In this document: piece by piece, positions 36,307-45,949 of the stretch
Numbering within the stretch: the first letter of the stretch is position 1
Layout of the letters: each line of letters starts with the position of its first letter
Assembly (NCBI RefSeq): GCF_900110105.1
Contig: NZ_FOCL01000020.1
Coordinates: 1 to 64,000, forward strand
Origin: Mucilaginibacter gossypiicola
GTDB taxonomy: Bacteria > Bacteroidota > Bacteroidia > Sphingobacteriales > Sphingobacteriaceae
Reading direction: 5' to 3'
DNA: 64,000 bases
Notes under the pieces: model-generated
Database searches by the model: none
What the model was told of the DNA's origin: nothing
The model's input: the letters and a program-made list of their open reading frames with translations, nothing else
Program-made: the position numbers and the translations under genes

Positions 36307-37497
36307 ATGCCAACTCTTCGCCAGCTTTTTCTTGCCAATAACGCACAAACCACCAATTTTCCTTTATTACTTGAATTTGAGCGTGCCGAAGGTATCTATA
36401 TGTACAATGCGGAGGGCAGGCCATATATCGACCTGATTTCAGGTATTGGTGTAAGCAGCTTAGGCCACAGCAACCCTTATGTTATTGATGCTATAAAACA
36501 GCAGGTTGATAAATATATGCACCTGATGGTTTACGGCGAATACGTACAAACACCGCAGGTGCGTTTTGCCGAAAAGCTTGTTTCTGTATTGCCGGATAAT
36601 TTACAGTCGGTTTATTTTACCAACTCGGGCGCCGAAGCTGTGGAGGGGGCATTAAAGCTCGCTAAGCGCTTTACCCGCCGGCAGCAGGTTGTTGCCTGCC
36701 TTAACTCATATCATGGCAGCACACACGGCGCATTGAGCGTTATGGGTAATGAGGAGTTTAAGCAGGCTTACCGGCCTTTGTTGCCGGGTGTTAATTTCAT
36801 CCGGTTTGATAACCCGGACGATCTCCTGCTGATCACTGAAGAAACGGCCTGTGTCATCATCGAAACCATCCAGGGTGAGGCTGGTATCCGCGTACCGGAT
36901 ATTGCTTATATGCAAGCCTTACGGGCACGTTGTACCGAAATGGGTACACTGTTGATACTGGATGAGATCCAGGCGGCGTTTGGTCGTACAGGTAAGCTTT
37001 TCGCTTTTGAACATTTTGGTATTGTTCCCGATATTTTGCTTTTGGCAAAAGCTTTGGGTGGCGGCATGCCTATTGGTGCATTTATTTCATCTAATGAGAT
37101 CATGGATGTGCTGAAGGAAAACCCTATTCTTGGCCATATCACCACGTTTGGCGGGCACCCGGTATGTTGTGCGGCGGGTTTGGCCGCCTTAGAATATCTG
37201 CTGGATAACGAATTGGTATCCGGTGTAGCCGAAAAAGAGACTTTGTTTCGGGAATTGCTTGTACATCCTGCTATACACCAGGTTCGCGGTAAAGGTTTAA
37301 TGATGGCCGTTGAGCTGGAAAACTTCGACCTCAATAAAAAAATAATTGACCGCTGTATCGAAAATGGTGTTATCACCGACTGGTTTTTGCATTGCAGCAA
37401 CTCTATGCGTTTAGCTCCCCCGCTTATTATTACGCATGATGAGATCAGGAAGGCTTGTGATGTGATTGTTGAAGCTATTGATTTCCACAGTAAATAA
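36307..37497 (+). CDS. Class III PLP-dependent aminotransferase
   Basis: The 396-residue enzyme has SGIGVSSLGHSNPYV, YFTNSGAEAVEGALKLAKR, the PLP-phosphate region NSYHGSTHG, the Asp of LILDEIQAAFGRTG, and the PLP lysine in LLAKALGGGMPIGAF. These fit the acetylornithine/ornithine/4-aminobutyrate group. No arginine- or GABA-pathway gene is adjacent, so the substrate is left open. Confidence 0.9.
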   Translation: MPTLRQLFLANNAQTTNFPLLLEFERAEGIYMYNAEGRPYIDLISGIGVSSLGHSNPYVIDAIKQQVDKYMHLMVYGEYVQTPQVRFAEKLVSVLPDNLQSVYFTNSGAEAVEGALKLAKRFTRRQQVVACLNSYHGSTHGALSVMGNEEFKQAYRPLLPGVNFIRFDNPDDLLLITEETACVIIETIQGEAGIRVPDIAYMQALRARCTEMGTLLILDEIQAAFGRTGKLFAFEHFGIVPDILLLAKALGGGMPIGAFISSNEIMDVLKENPILGHITTFGGHPVCCAAGLAALEYLLDNELVSGVAEKETLFRELLVHPAIHQVRGKGLMMAVELENFDLNKKIIDRCIENGVITDWFLHCSNSMRLAPPLIITHDEIRKACDVIVEAIDFHSK

Positions 37498-37889
37498 AAT
37501 ACAATATCCTCCTTGTCATTTCGAGCGAGGAACGAGTGAGAAATCTTGTACTATACGCAAAGCCGCATGGCGTATAAGATTTCTCTTTCGCTCCAGCGCA
37601 CAATCCGATCACTGCTCTATCGAAATGACACCGTTTGCAATAACTCACTATTCGCCCCTGTAACTTGCCTGTTACAACGTCTCGATAATCTCCTTGAATT
37701 TAAGTTTGAATTAAATTGGTATAGTTTGTGTATTTATATGTGTATCTACGAAAATAGCGCTTTGAATGTATCCGAGGGAATAATTGAGGTCACTCACTGC
37801 ACTTTTTTGTAGTCATTTGCTTTTTACAATTAATTAAAATTATGGTAATGAAAAGCATCTAAAGCAAAGCATCTATACATAATCTACAT
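37498..37889. other. 392-nt intergenic region with one palindromic repeat
   Basis: Apart from the element at 37514-37630 I see only AT-rich sequence with no convincing promoter, small gene or RNA. Confidence 0.6.
37514..37630. repeat. Palindromic repeat, TGTCATTTCGAGCG type
   Basis: It opens TGTCATTTCGAGCGAGGAAC and closes CTATCGAAATGACA. Inner arms include GAGAAATCTTGTACTATACG and CGTATAAGATTTCTC. This is a sister subfamily to the GTCATTGCGAG elements, sharing the ACTATAC centre. Confidence 0.8.
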
Positions 37890-40166
37890 ATGAAAATAGC
37901 ATATATATCAACCTATCCCCCCCGCGAATGCGGCCTTGCAACATTTAATAACAATTTAATGCGTGCCATCAGCTCAAATTTTCCCGAGCGGCAAACCTTA
38001 GCACAAAACGGTTTTGTTGTGGCGCTTAATGATTCGGAGAACCTGCAGGAGTATGAATACCCGGAGGAGGTTAAATATGTTATCCGTCAAAATCATCAAA
38101 AGGATTATATCCGGGCGGCCAACTACATCAACACCAGTAATGCCGATGTATGCATTATGGAGCATGAGTTTGGCATCTACGGAGGGGAAAGCGGCATTTA
38201 CATTTTACCGCTGATCAATCGCCTCGAGAAGCCATTGATCTCTATTTTACATACCGTATTAAAAGATCCGAGCTATGTGCAGCGCATCATTATTCGTGAA
38301 ATAGCCGAACAGTCATCAAAAGTTGTGGTGATGAGTAAACGCGCGGTTGAGTTTCTGACCAGCATTTATGAAATCCCTGTGGACAAAATCCAGATCATAG
38401 AGCACGGCGTACCCGATGTGGAAGCTCCTGCCGAAAATCCGGTTAAGAACTTGTCGTCGTTCAAAAATAAGAGGGTGATGTTAACCTTTGGTTTGCTGAG
38501 CCGCAATAAAGGTTTGGAAACCGTTGTAAAAGCATTACCTAAAATAGTAGAAAAACATCCCGATGTAATGTACGTGGTGTTAGGCAATACACACCCCGGC
38601 GTTATCAAAAGCTCTGGTGAAGAATATCGCGATCACCTTAAATCGCTTGCTGCACAGTTGGGTGTTTCCAAAAACCTTGCGTTTATTGCCAAGTTTGTAT
38701 CGGAAGAAGAGTTGGTAAACTATCTTACCGCCTGCGAGATTTATGTCACCCCATATTTGAACGAAGCACAGATCACCAGCGGCACGCTGTCTTACGCAGT
38801 AGGCGCAGGTGCAGCAGTGGTGTCAACACCATACTGGCATGCAACAGAATTGCTGGCCGATAAACGCGGCAGGTTATTCGACTTTAAAAATTCAGATGCA
38901 TTAGCTGATACGGTTATCGAACTGCTTGATCAGGATCGCGTATTAAATGAGCTAAAAGAAAATGCTTATCAATACGGGCTGCATTTACGCTGGCCGGTAA
39001 TTGGCGCCGAATTTATTAAAGTAGCACAGGAATCCCTCGTTAGATATGACTTTAGCGATAAGATTCTCCGCAATAGTATTGTTGATCCGGAGATATTACC
39101 GAAATTCAGTTTAACTCATGTTTTGCGTTTAACGGATGATACAGGTATAGTACAGCATGCCAAATACGGCATCCCAAATCTGAAAGAAGGTTATTGTTTG
39201 GATGATAACGCACGTGCCCTCATCATGGCGCTGATGGCTTATCAGCGTAACGGGAGCCGCGAGGCATTTGAACTGTTGCCGATATACCTGAGCTACATCC
39301 ACTACATGCAGACCGACGATGGTAACTTCCGCAACTTCCTGAGTTTTGACAGGCGATACCTGGATGAGGTAGGCTCGGAGGATTCATTTGGCCGTACCAT
39401 TTGGGCGCTTGGCCATTTGATTGGCTGTGCTGCGAGTAATTCATACCGGGAGTTTTCGTTAGAGATTTTTCATAAATCGGTACCACATTTTGCAGCGCTG
39501 AAACATTTAAGGGGAATGGCCAATACCATAATTGGTATCAGCTTATACCTGCAGGTTTACCCTACAGATGAGGGCATGGTGAAGATCTTGGCTAACTTAA
39601 CCCAGCCATTGATAGATGCCTACAACAATACCCAGTCTGACGATTGGCAATGGTTTGAGGAGAAAATGACTTATGATAACGCCATTCTTCCACTTGCATT
39701 GCTGCATTCATGCGAAATAACCGGGAATGAAGAAGCTAAAAAAATAGCTTTGGCAACTATGGCTTTTCTCGATCAGCTTACATTGTCAAACGGCTATCTG
39801 AGCCCTGTCGGCAACGATGGCTGGTATTACCGCGGAGGTACTTTCCCAACGTTTGATCAGCAGGCTATTGAAACAATGGCTATGGTGCTGATGCACTTCC
39901 AGGCTTACCAGATTTTCAGGGTACCACAGTATATTGAAAAAATGTTCCTGAGCTATAAGTGGTTTCTGGGCGAAAATACCTTGCGCGCACCGCTGTACGA
40001 CCATGAAACCAAGGGTTGCTGTGATGGATTGCTGCCGGGAGGTATAAACCGTAACCAGGGTGCCGAAAGCACGCTTGCCTACCTAATATCGCACTTAACG
40101 GTATTGAAAGCTTTTGAGCTGGAATATGAGTACAATAAATACGGTCAAAAAATGCAGATCTGTTAA
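37890..40166 (+). CDS. Two-domain glycosyltransferase (GT4-like plus helical C-terminal domain)
   Basis: The 758-residue protein begins with a GT-B glycosyltransferase (STYPPRECGLATFNNNL, LTFGLLSRNKGLETVVKAL, and YLNEAQITSGTLSYAVGAGA as the donor-binding region) of about 380 residues. The remaining half is alpha-helical with repeated paired helices (CLDDNARALIMALMAYQ, GRTIWALGHLIG), suggesting an alpha/alpha-barrel domain. No signal peptide or membrane helix is seen. Its stop abuts the ATG of a second GT4 gene, so they are translationally coupled. A role in mannose-containing glycan or oligosaccharide synthesis is suggested by the usual company of such genes, including GH130. Confidence 0.85.
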   Translation: MKIAYISTYPPRECGLATFNNNLMRAISSNFPERQTLAQNGFVVALNDSENLQEYEYPEEVKYVIRQNHQKDYIRAANYINTSNADVCIMEHEFGIYGGESGIYILPLINRLEKPLISILHTVLKDPSYVQRIIIREIAEQSSKVVVMSKRAVEFLTSIYEIPVDKIQIIEHGVPDVEAPAENPVKNLSSFKNKRVMLTFGLLSRNKGLETVVKALPKIVEKHPDVMYVVLGNTHPGVIKSSGEEYRDHLKSLAAQLGVSKNLAFIAKFVSEEELVNYLTACEIYVTPYLNEAQITSGTLSYAVGAGAAVVSTPYWHATELLADKRGRLFDFKNSDALADTVIELLDQDRVLNELKENAYQYGLHLRWPVIGAEFIKVAQESLVRYDFSDKILRNSIVDPEILPKFSLTHVLRLTDDTGIVQHAKYGIPNLKEGYCLDDNARALIMALMAYQRNGSREAFELLPIYLSYIHYMQTDDGNFRNFLSFDRRYLDEVGSEDSFGRTIWALGHLIGCAASNSYREFSLEIFHKSVPHFAALKHLRGMANTIIGISLYLQVYPTDEGMVKILANLTQPLIDAYNNTQSDDWQWFEEKMTYDNAILPLALLHSCEITGNEEAKKIALATMAFLDQLTLSNGYLSPVGNDGWYYRGGTFPTFDQQAIETMAMVLMHFQAYQIFRVPQYIEKMFLSYKWFLGENTLRAPLYDHETKGCCDGLLPGGINRNQGAESTLAYLISHLTVLKAFELEYEYNKYGQKMQIC

Positions 40167-41171
40167 ATGAAGGTAGCGATATTAGCCCCTGTTGCATGGC
40201 GCACACCGCCCAGGCATTACGGGCCCTGGGAGCAGATAGCATCAAACATAGCCGAAGGCATTATTAACCTTGGGGCCGAAGTAACACTTTTTGCTACAGG
40301 TGATTCGATAACCGCCGGTACACTTGATGCCATTTGCGCTGCTGGTTATGAAGAAAACCGTACCCAGGACGCAAAAGTGCTGGAATGCCTGCACATCAGC
40401 AACCTGATGGAGAAAGCAGGGCAATTTGATATCATTCATAATAACTTCGACTTTCTGCCGCTTACTTATTCGGGGTTGATTAAAACGCCGGTGATCACTA
40501 CTATACACGGTTTTTCATCACCGAAGATCATCCCGGTGTATAAAAAGTATAACAGCCGGGGGCATTATGTCTCCATCAGTAATGCCGACCGGAGCCGCGA
40601 ACTTGATTATTTAGCCACGGTATACAACGGACTTGATACCCGTGATTTTCAATTTTATGAACAACCGGATGATTACCTGTTATACTTCGGCCGTATCCAT
40701 CCTGATAAAGGCACTGCCGAGGCGATTGAGGTCGCCAAAAAAAGTAAAAGAAAGCTGCTGATAGCTGGCATAGTGCAGGATGCCAATTATTTTAAAGAAA
40801 AAATAGAACCGCAGTTATCTGAGGAGATTGAATATATAGGTCATGCCGGGCCTGATAAGCGCCGGGTGCTTTTAGGAAAGGCCTACGCTTTACTACACCC
40901 TATAAGCTTTAATGAACCTTTTGGCCTGAGTGTAGCCGAAGCTATGCTTTGTGGTACGCCGGTCATCGCTTTTAACCGGGGTTCGATGCCCGAGTTGATC
41001 AAGGATGCCCAGACAGGCTTTTTAGTAAATACGGTCGATGAAGCGGTTGACGCTGTTGATTGGCTTGATCAGATCAGCAGGGCTGACTGTTATGACTGGG
41101 CAAACTCGCAGTTTTCAAGTGAAAAAATGGTGAGTGATTATTGGGGCCTGTATAAAAAAATATTGGGATAA
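40167..41171 (+). CDS. Glycosyltransferase family 4 protein
   Basis: The 334-residue GT-B enzyme has an N-terminal acceptor domain (PRHYGPWEQIASNIAEGI) and the GT4 donor domain: YFGRIHPDKGTAEAIEVAKK, then HPISFNEPFGLSVAEAMLCG with the E-x7-E motif. It begins immediately after the stop of the two-domain glycosyltransferase. The donor and acceptor sugars are unknown. Confidence 0.92.
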   Translation: MKVAILAPVAWRTPPRHYGPWEQIASNIAEGIINLGAEVTLFATGDSITAGTLDAICAAGYEENRTQDAKVLECLHISNLMEKAGQFDIIHNNFDFLPLTYSGLIKTPVITTIHGFSSPKIIPVYKKYNSRGHYVSISNADRSRELDYLATVYNGLDTRDFQFYEQPDDYLLYFGRIHPDKGTAEAIEVAKKSKRKLLIAGIVQDANYFKEKIEPQLSEEIEYIGHAGPDKRRVLLGKAYALLHPISFNEPFGLSVAEAMLCGTPVIAFNRGSMPELIKDAQTGFLVNTVDEAVDAVDWLDQISRADCYDWANSQFSSEKMVSDYWGLYKKILG

Positions 41172-41292
41172 AAGAAAAACTGCCGCGGGTTTAGCGCAGC
41201 GTAACCCGTGGTGTAACATAATTTGGGCTTTCAGCCCAAGTAGATAAAGCTGAAAGCTTTAATCATAGCCAACCAGGGGGATAATTAAAACC

Positions 41293-41380
41293 ATGTCATT
41301 GCGAGCGCAGCGTGGCAACCGCATGCTATACAGGGTGGCCTTGCTTCCGTGCGATTGCCACGCTGCGCTCGCAATGACAT
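41293..41380. repeat. GTCATTGCGAG palindromic repeat with perfect 26-nt arms
   Basis: The left arm begins ATGTCATTGCGAGCGCAGCG and is matched perfectly by the reverse complement at 41355-41380. The loop of about 36 nt has GCATGCTATACAGGGTGG. The gap 41172-41411 also holds a short CCGCGGGTT/AACCCGTGG repeat near 41182-41213. Confidence 0.9.
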
Positions 41381-41411
41381 ATTTGATGAGGCGCTTTTGT
41401 TAGCGAATATC

Positions 41412-43115
41412 TTAATTCAACTTATCCAACTCAGTTTTAACAAACGCAGCCAGTTCTTTTACATAAGCAGCGCTGAAGTCAAATTTGATCCCGGCGGTTT
41501 CATAAATTTCCTTGATGGTTTTGGTATAGCCTAATTTAAGAGCGTTAAGATATTGTTGCAAGCCTTTTTCAGGGTTTTCTTTATAGTTTTTCCAAACAGC
41601 AATTGCACCTAACTGGGCCATGCCGTATTCAATATAGTAGAAAGGAACCTCGAAAATGTGCAGTTGTTTTTGCCACAGGTTAGCTAAAGCTTCCGGGTGT
41701 TCGCTCCAATCAGCAAAGTTTGCACCGAAAGGTTCAAAGATCTCGATCCAGGCAGTTGTACGGTCGGCATCGGTATGGTCAGGATTGGTGTAGATCCAGT
41801 GCTGGAATTGATCCACCACAGCTACCCATGGTAGGGTTTTCAGTACGTCAACCAACTGATCGCGTTTGGCGCGTTTTAGGTCTTCCTCGTTGTCAAAATA
41901 AACATTCCAGTTATCCATCGATATTAGTTCCATCGACATAGAAGCCAATTCTGCAACTTCGGAAGGGCAATGTTTAAAATCATTCAGTTCCAGATCGGCG
42001 GTAAGGAAAGTATGTACCGCGTGACCACCTTCGTGTACCATAGTAGTTAAATCGCGGAAGGTATTGGCCGAGTTCATGAAAATAAACGGCGCACCTGTTT
42101 CGGCCAGCGGATAGTTGTAACCGCCAGGAGCTTTACCTTTACGGCTTTCCACATCAAACAACCCGTTATCTTTCATGATCTCCAAACGCTCACCCAAATA
42201 GCGGTTAATATTGCTGAAGCATTGGATAGATTTCTCGATCAGGTCTTCGCCATTTTGAAATGGTTTAAGGGCTGGTTTGCCAGAAATATCTACATCCATA
42301 TCCCATGGCTTAAGGGCGGGTAAGTTTAAGGCCGCACGGCGTTTCTCGGCCTGCGCCCTGAGAATTGGAACTATTTCAGTTTCAATGGCAGCGTGGAAAG
42401 CATAGCAATCCTGTGGAGTATAATCAAAACGGCCCAAAGCCTGGAACATGTAATCGCGGAAATTTTCAAAGCCCGCGTTTGTGGCTACCGTGTGGCGAAG
42501 CTTACGCAGGTGATCAAAAAGTTCGTTCAGTTTTTCTTTATCCTGTAAACGGCGGCTGGTGATCTTTTCCCAAACTTCCTGGCGTTTGGCCCGGTCGGTA
42601 CCTTTTAAAAATACGGAAGCCTGCTCTAAAGTAAATTCTTTATCATCAATGTGAACCGACATTGCACCGGTGGTTGACTGGTATTTCTGCTGCTCTACCT
42701 GGATCTCGGTTTGTACAGGAATGTTTTCCTCGCGGAAAAGTTCCAATGCTTTTTTTACCGCACGGAGGAATACAAAATATTTCTCACTGTCCAATTTATC
42801 TACATATTGGTTGGCAACCAGTTTTTTGTTTAGTTCGTTACTGAATGGAGCAATTTTAGGTTCAATTTCGGTAGCAAAATATTGAAATTTTTGCAGCAGT
42901 TCTTCGCTGGTAGTATCGCAGGTCATGCGGATATAGCGCCAGGCAAAATCTTCTTCTAATGCGGCTTCAAGCTCACTTTTATCGCGCAGCCATTTTTCCA
43001 GTTCTTCAACCGAATTAATAGGGCGATCAAGTAATTCTTTATAAAAAGGTTCAAGCGTTTCCCATTTAATATCGAGGGAAGAAGGAATATATGTTCTTGT
43101 TTTTTTGTGGATCAT
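41412..43115 (-). CDS. M3-family oligoendopeptidase
   Basis: The 567-residue cytoplasmic metallopeptidase has the zinc motif HEGGH in TMVHEGGHAVHTFL and downstream ligand region ASMSMELISMDNW, as in PepF-type M3 peptidases. It should cleave short peptides. The ATG at 43115 (MIHKKTRTYI) was chosen; an in-frame extension to 43148 is made of the ATGTGCA repeat sequence and is unlikely to be coding. Confidence 0.93.
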   Translation of the reverse strand: MIHKKTRTYIPSSLDIKWETLEPFYKELLDRPINSVEELEKWLRDKSELEAALEEDFAWRYIRMTCDTTSEELLQKFQYFATEIEPKIAPFSNELNKKLVANQYVDKLDSEKYFVFLRAVKKALELFREENIPVQTEIQVEQQKYQSTTGAMSVHIDDKEFTLEQASVFLKGTDRAKRQEVWEKITSRRLQDKEKLNELFDHLRKLRHTVATNAGFENFRDYMFQALGRFDYTPQDCYAFHAAIETEIVPILRAQAEKRRAALNLPALKPWDMDVDISGKPALKPFQNGEDLIEKSIQCFSNINRYLGERLEIMKDNGLFDVESRKGKAPGGYNYPLAETGAPFIFMNSANTFRDLTTMVHEGGHAVHTFLTADLELNDFKHCPSEVAELASMSMELISMDNWNVYFDNEEDLKRAKRDQLVDVLKTLPWVAVVDQFQHWIYTNPDHTDADRTTAWIEIFEPFGANFADWSEHPEALANLWQKQLHIFEVPFYYIEYGMAQLGAIAVWKNYKENPEKGLQQYLNALKLGYTKTIKEIYETAGIKFDFSAAYVKELAAFVKTELDKLN

Positions 43116-43200
43116 AATTTTTAGATGTGCAGATATGCTTATGTGCAAATGTGCAGATTATGGTTGGAGATGTGCAAATAATAGATGTGTAAATGTACAC
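43116..43200. repeat. Degenerate ATGTGCA(A/G) repeat patch
   Basis: Units such as GATGTGCA, TATGTGCA, AATGTGCA and GATGTGTA occur at loose 7-8-nt or multiple-unit spacing just upstream of the peptidase gene. A patch of the same composition lies at 52361-52482. Confidence 0.65.
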
Positions 43201-43229
43201 TAATTTGACAAACCGAAAGGATATCCAAT

Positions 43230-43315
43230 AACGTCATTGCGAGGCACGAAGCAATCCCAAACTATACAGATCGGCTCTGTAGGTCGGGGATTGCTTCGTG
43301 CCTCGCAATGACGTT
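43230..43315. repeat. GTCATTGCGAG palindromic repeat with perfect 29-nt arms
   Basis: The left arm 43230-43258 (starting AACGTCATTGCGAGGCACG) is the exact reverse complement of 43287-43315. The loop contains ACTATACAG. This copy looks recent or under constraint. Confidence 0.92.
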
Positions 43316-43357
43316 TTTTTGTTTTTAAACAGTTCCTTACAACTCCATACTCAACCC

Positions 43358-44278
43358 TTATAAAGTTTTCTTCGATATTTCGGTTATACCATCCTCGTAG
43401 CTTGTTGGTTTAAAATTGAATGCTTTCTCAAATTTGCTGCTATCGAAAATATAGTCATGATCGTACTGATAATACATTTCTACCGTACCCATTACCACTT
43501 TTTTAAACAAACCAAACATCCACAGCATTGCTTTATTAACGCGTGTATATTTTGGCTCAACTTTGTAAACCCTGGCGGCAATATCTAAAAACTGTTTACC
43601 GGTGATCGCAGGTGGGGTAGGGAGATGCCAGATCTGGTTGCCGCTATCGGGATCCTGACCAAGCATGAACATGGCTTTACCTGCGTCGGGCACATAAATA
43701 AAATTGTGTTTACAATTAGGATTGCCTATCCATTGCGCGTTTTGTTTTTTGGCGTAGTTGCTCAGCACCATCATGTCAATAAAGCTGTTGATTACAGCAC
43801 CGTAAAAATCAGGTGCGCGGGCAATGGTTGCGTTAATGTTGCCTGCTTTAACTTCGTCCATGAGCATATTAGCAATGCCCGCACGGATTTCACCTTTAAC
43901 GCTGCTGGGTTTGTAAGGTGTATCTTCGGTCATGGCCCCATCAACCAATCCGTACATATATACGTTATCAAAAAATATTAAACGCGCCCCTGTGGCTTTG
44001 GTAACGTTAATCACATTTTGCATGATTACCGGCCATTGCGCCCGCCAGATGTCTTTGTCGTAAACCAGGCCTGCAACAAGATAAATTACTGTTGATCCTT
44101 TTGCTGCCGCCAGTACTTCTTCGTAATTGAGCAGGTCGGCTTTTTGCCAGGTTACTTTTTGGTTATTATTGGTGTTAACCGGTTTGCGGCTAACTAAACG
44201 GATGGTTTCGTTATGATTAATTAACTCTTTGGTGAGGGCGTTCGCTACCGGACCGCCGGCTCCTAATATAGTATGCAT
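43358..44278 (-). CDS. NAD(P)-dependent epimerase/dehydratase family protein
   Basis: The 306-residue extended-SDR protein begins with a variant dinucleotide motif TILGAGGPVANAL and has VSRKPV, VIYLVAGLVY and FFDNVYMYGLVDG. The Tyr of MYG is followed by MTEDTPYKPSS, but the usual Y-x3-K pair is not obvious. This is common in atypical members that act as reductases or sugar-nucleotide-binding proteins. Function unassigned. Confidence 0.82.
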   Translation of the reverse strand: MHTILGAGGPVANALTKELINHNETIRLVSRKPVNTNNNQKVTWQKADLLNYEEVLAAAKGSTVIYLVAGLVYDKDIWRAQWPVIMQNVINVTKATGARLIFFDNVYMYGLVDGAMTEDTPYKPSSVKGEIRAGIANMLMDEVKAGNINATIARAPDFYGAVINSFIDMMVLSNYAKKQNAQWIGNPNCKHNFIYVPDAGKAMFMLGQDPDSGNQIWHLPTPPAITGKQFLDIAARVYKVEPKYTRVNKAMLWMFGLFKKVVMGTVEMYYQYDHDYIFDSSKFEKAFNFKPTSYEDGITEISKKTL

Positions 44279-44344
44279 GATCTTTTTCGTTTTGTGTATA
44301 ACAAAGGTAGGCGGCCTTTGTAAATCAAAACGTTAACAAAAGAT

Positions 44345-44480
44345 AACGAATTTCGGAATTCGGATGTTCGATTTCGGATTTAGTTGGATTTTGAATTTTG
44401 AACTGGCGTTGAGCCTTAAGCCTTCCCTTCTGCTTTTAGCTCTCCTCAAAAACCTTTATCCTTTCGCCTTTTACCTTTCA
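44345..44480. repeat. Degenerate heptad patches (TTTCGGA-like and CCTTAAG-like)
   Basis: GAATTTCGGAATTCGGATG, TTCGATTTCGGATTTAG and TTGAGCCTTAAGCCTTCC with CTTTATCCTTTCGCCTTTTA follow one another with a roughly 7-nt period. No gene is visible in 44279-44488. Confidence 0.5.
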
Positions 44481-44488
44481 CCTCCTTA

Positions 44489-45094
44489 TCAGGCGCTTAT
44501 CTTCATGATCCTTCTTCTGATCCGCGAAAGTGAAACCGGGGTTATGCCTAAGTAATTGGCAATATAATGTTGAGGAATACGGTAAAGGGCTTCGCCTCCT
44601 GTTTGTAAAAGATCGCTGTAACGCTCCTCGGGCGATTGGGTGATGAAAGCGGTAATGCGTTCTTCGTAACAAATGAGGTAATGCTCGGCTGTTAACCTGC
44701 CAAAGCGTTCCATTTTAAAGCCAAGCAGTTCATTCATGCAGGCTTGCTGCAAACCTTTATGGCTCAGATTCACTATCACCGAATCTTCCAACGCCTGGAT
44801 ATAGTTTGCGGCCGGGGTACGGGTCAAAAAGCTTTTGTAGGAGCTCAGCATTTCATCTTCAAAGCTGAAATAGCCGGTTATTTCTTCGCCATCTTTAACA
44901 TGGTAGTAGCGTACAGCTCCTTTTACCACCAGGCCGATATGATCGCATACTTTGCCCGCCTCTACGTAAAACTTCTTCTTTTTTAAGGTATCTACAGTTA
45001 AGTAGTGCGATAAAGCCTGCCACTCTTCGTCAGTAAGCGGAACATATCTTTCAAAATATTCCCGGAACTTTTGGAGGGCGCTTAGTGGATCCAT
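44489..45094 (-). CDS. Crp/Fnr-family transcriptional regulator
   Basis: The 201-residue protein has a cyclic-nucleotide-binding-like domain (VEAGKVCDHIGLVVKGAVRYY, then GEEITGYFSFEDEMLSSY) and a C-terminal helix-turn-helix (IPQHYIANYLGITPVSLSRI). The cAMP-binding PRAAT-type residues are not evident, so the ligand is unknown. Its start overlaps the end of the UbiA-family gene by 13 nt, placing it last in an engB-ubiA-crp operon. Confidence 0.9.
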   Translation of the reverse strand: MDPLSALQKFREYFERYVPLTDEEWQALSHYLTVDTLKKKKFYVEAGKVCDHIGLVVKGAVRYYHVKDGEEITGYFSFEDEMLSSYKSFLTRTPAANYIQALEDSVIVNLSHKGLQQACMNELLGFKMERFGRLTAEHYLICYEERITAFITQSPEERYSDLLQTGGEALYRIPQHYIANYLGITPVSLSRIRRRIMKISA

Positions 45095-45936
45095 ATCCTG
45101 TCGAGCAAGAACAATACAGCAAATACCACACTTGCAATACCGTTTGTTGTCATGAAGGCAAAGTTAACACGGCTCAGGTCGTTTGGTTTTACAAGCAGGT
45201 GCTGGTAGATCAGCATAGCGCAGAAGAATGCGATACCGATATAATACAGGAAGCCTACATGAGTTTCAACAGCAGGCATCATGATAAATATAGCCGAAAG
45301 CACATGTAAAAAGGTGGATAACCTTAAAGCATTTACCTTACCTAAATAGGCCGGGATAGAATGCAGGTTTTTGCTGCGATCGAAATCTTCGTCTTGCAGG
45401 GCATAAATAATATCAAATCCGCTTACCCAGCACAATACCGATAATGAAAAGAATATAGGCGTAATAGCAAATTGCCCGGTAACTACCAGGTAAGCACCAA
45501 TAGGGGCAAGCGATAAGCCCAATCCCAATACCAGGTGGCAAAGCGCAGTGAAACGTTTGGTTGCACTATAACCCATCACCACAAATAAAGCTACCGGCGA
45601 AAGGAAAAAGCAAAGCCTGTTAATAAACCATGTTGCCGTAATAAACAGCAAACAGTTGATAATAACAAAGGTTAAAGCAGCCCGCGGACTAATCCTCCCC
45701 GCCGGGATATCACGCTGTTTGGTACGTGGGTTTTGAATGTCGATGTCCCTGTCCAGATAGCGGTTAAATGCCATAGCCGAATTGCGTGCAAATACCATAC
45801 ATAACACCATCAAAACCAGCTTAAGCCAGTCGAAATGATATTCTGTTGTAGTTACCGCCAAAAAGAAGCCGATAAATGCAAACGGCATGGCAAAAATTGT
45901 GTGGGCGAAGGTTACTAAGGATAAGTATTTTTTCAT
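45082..45936 (-). CDS. UbiA-family prenyltransferase
   Basis: The 284-residue membrane protein has both Asp-rich motifs: NRYLDRDIDIQNPRTKQRD and, later, DEDFDRSKNLHSIPAYLG, with about eight to nine membrane helices. It should prenylate an aromatic acid; in a menaquinone-using Bacteroidota it may be the 4-hydroxybenzoate-type, MenA-like or MqnP-type enzyme. The sequence alone does not decide. The start is the ATG at 45936, 13 nt after the engB stop. Confidence 0.9.
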   Translation of the reverse strand: MKKYLSLVTFAHTIFAMPFAFIGFFLAVTTTEYHFDWLKLVLMVLCMVFARNSAMAFNRYLDRDIDIQNPRTKQRDIPAGRISPRAALTFVIINCLLFITATWFINRLCFFLSPVALFVVMGYSATKRFTALCHLVLGLGLSLAPIGAYLVVTGQFAITPIFFSLSVLCWVSGFDIIYALQDEDFDRSKNLHSIPAYLGKVNALRLSTFLHVLSAIFIMMPAVETHVGFLYYIGIAFFCAMLIYQHLLVKPNDLSRVNFAFMTTNGIASVVFAVLFLLDRIWIH

Positions 45937-45949
45937 GGTTTTATTATAC

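Noticed and set aside
43116..43148. N-terminal extension of the M3 peptidase
   Set aside because: It is encoded by ATGTGCA repeat units and lies upstream of a good ATG that matches the family start.
44489..45094. Crp-like protein as a cAMP receptor
   Set aside because: The phosphate-binding cassette residues needed for cAMP are not apparent, so I only call it Crp/Fnr family.
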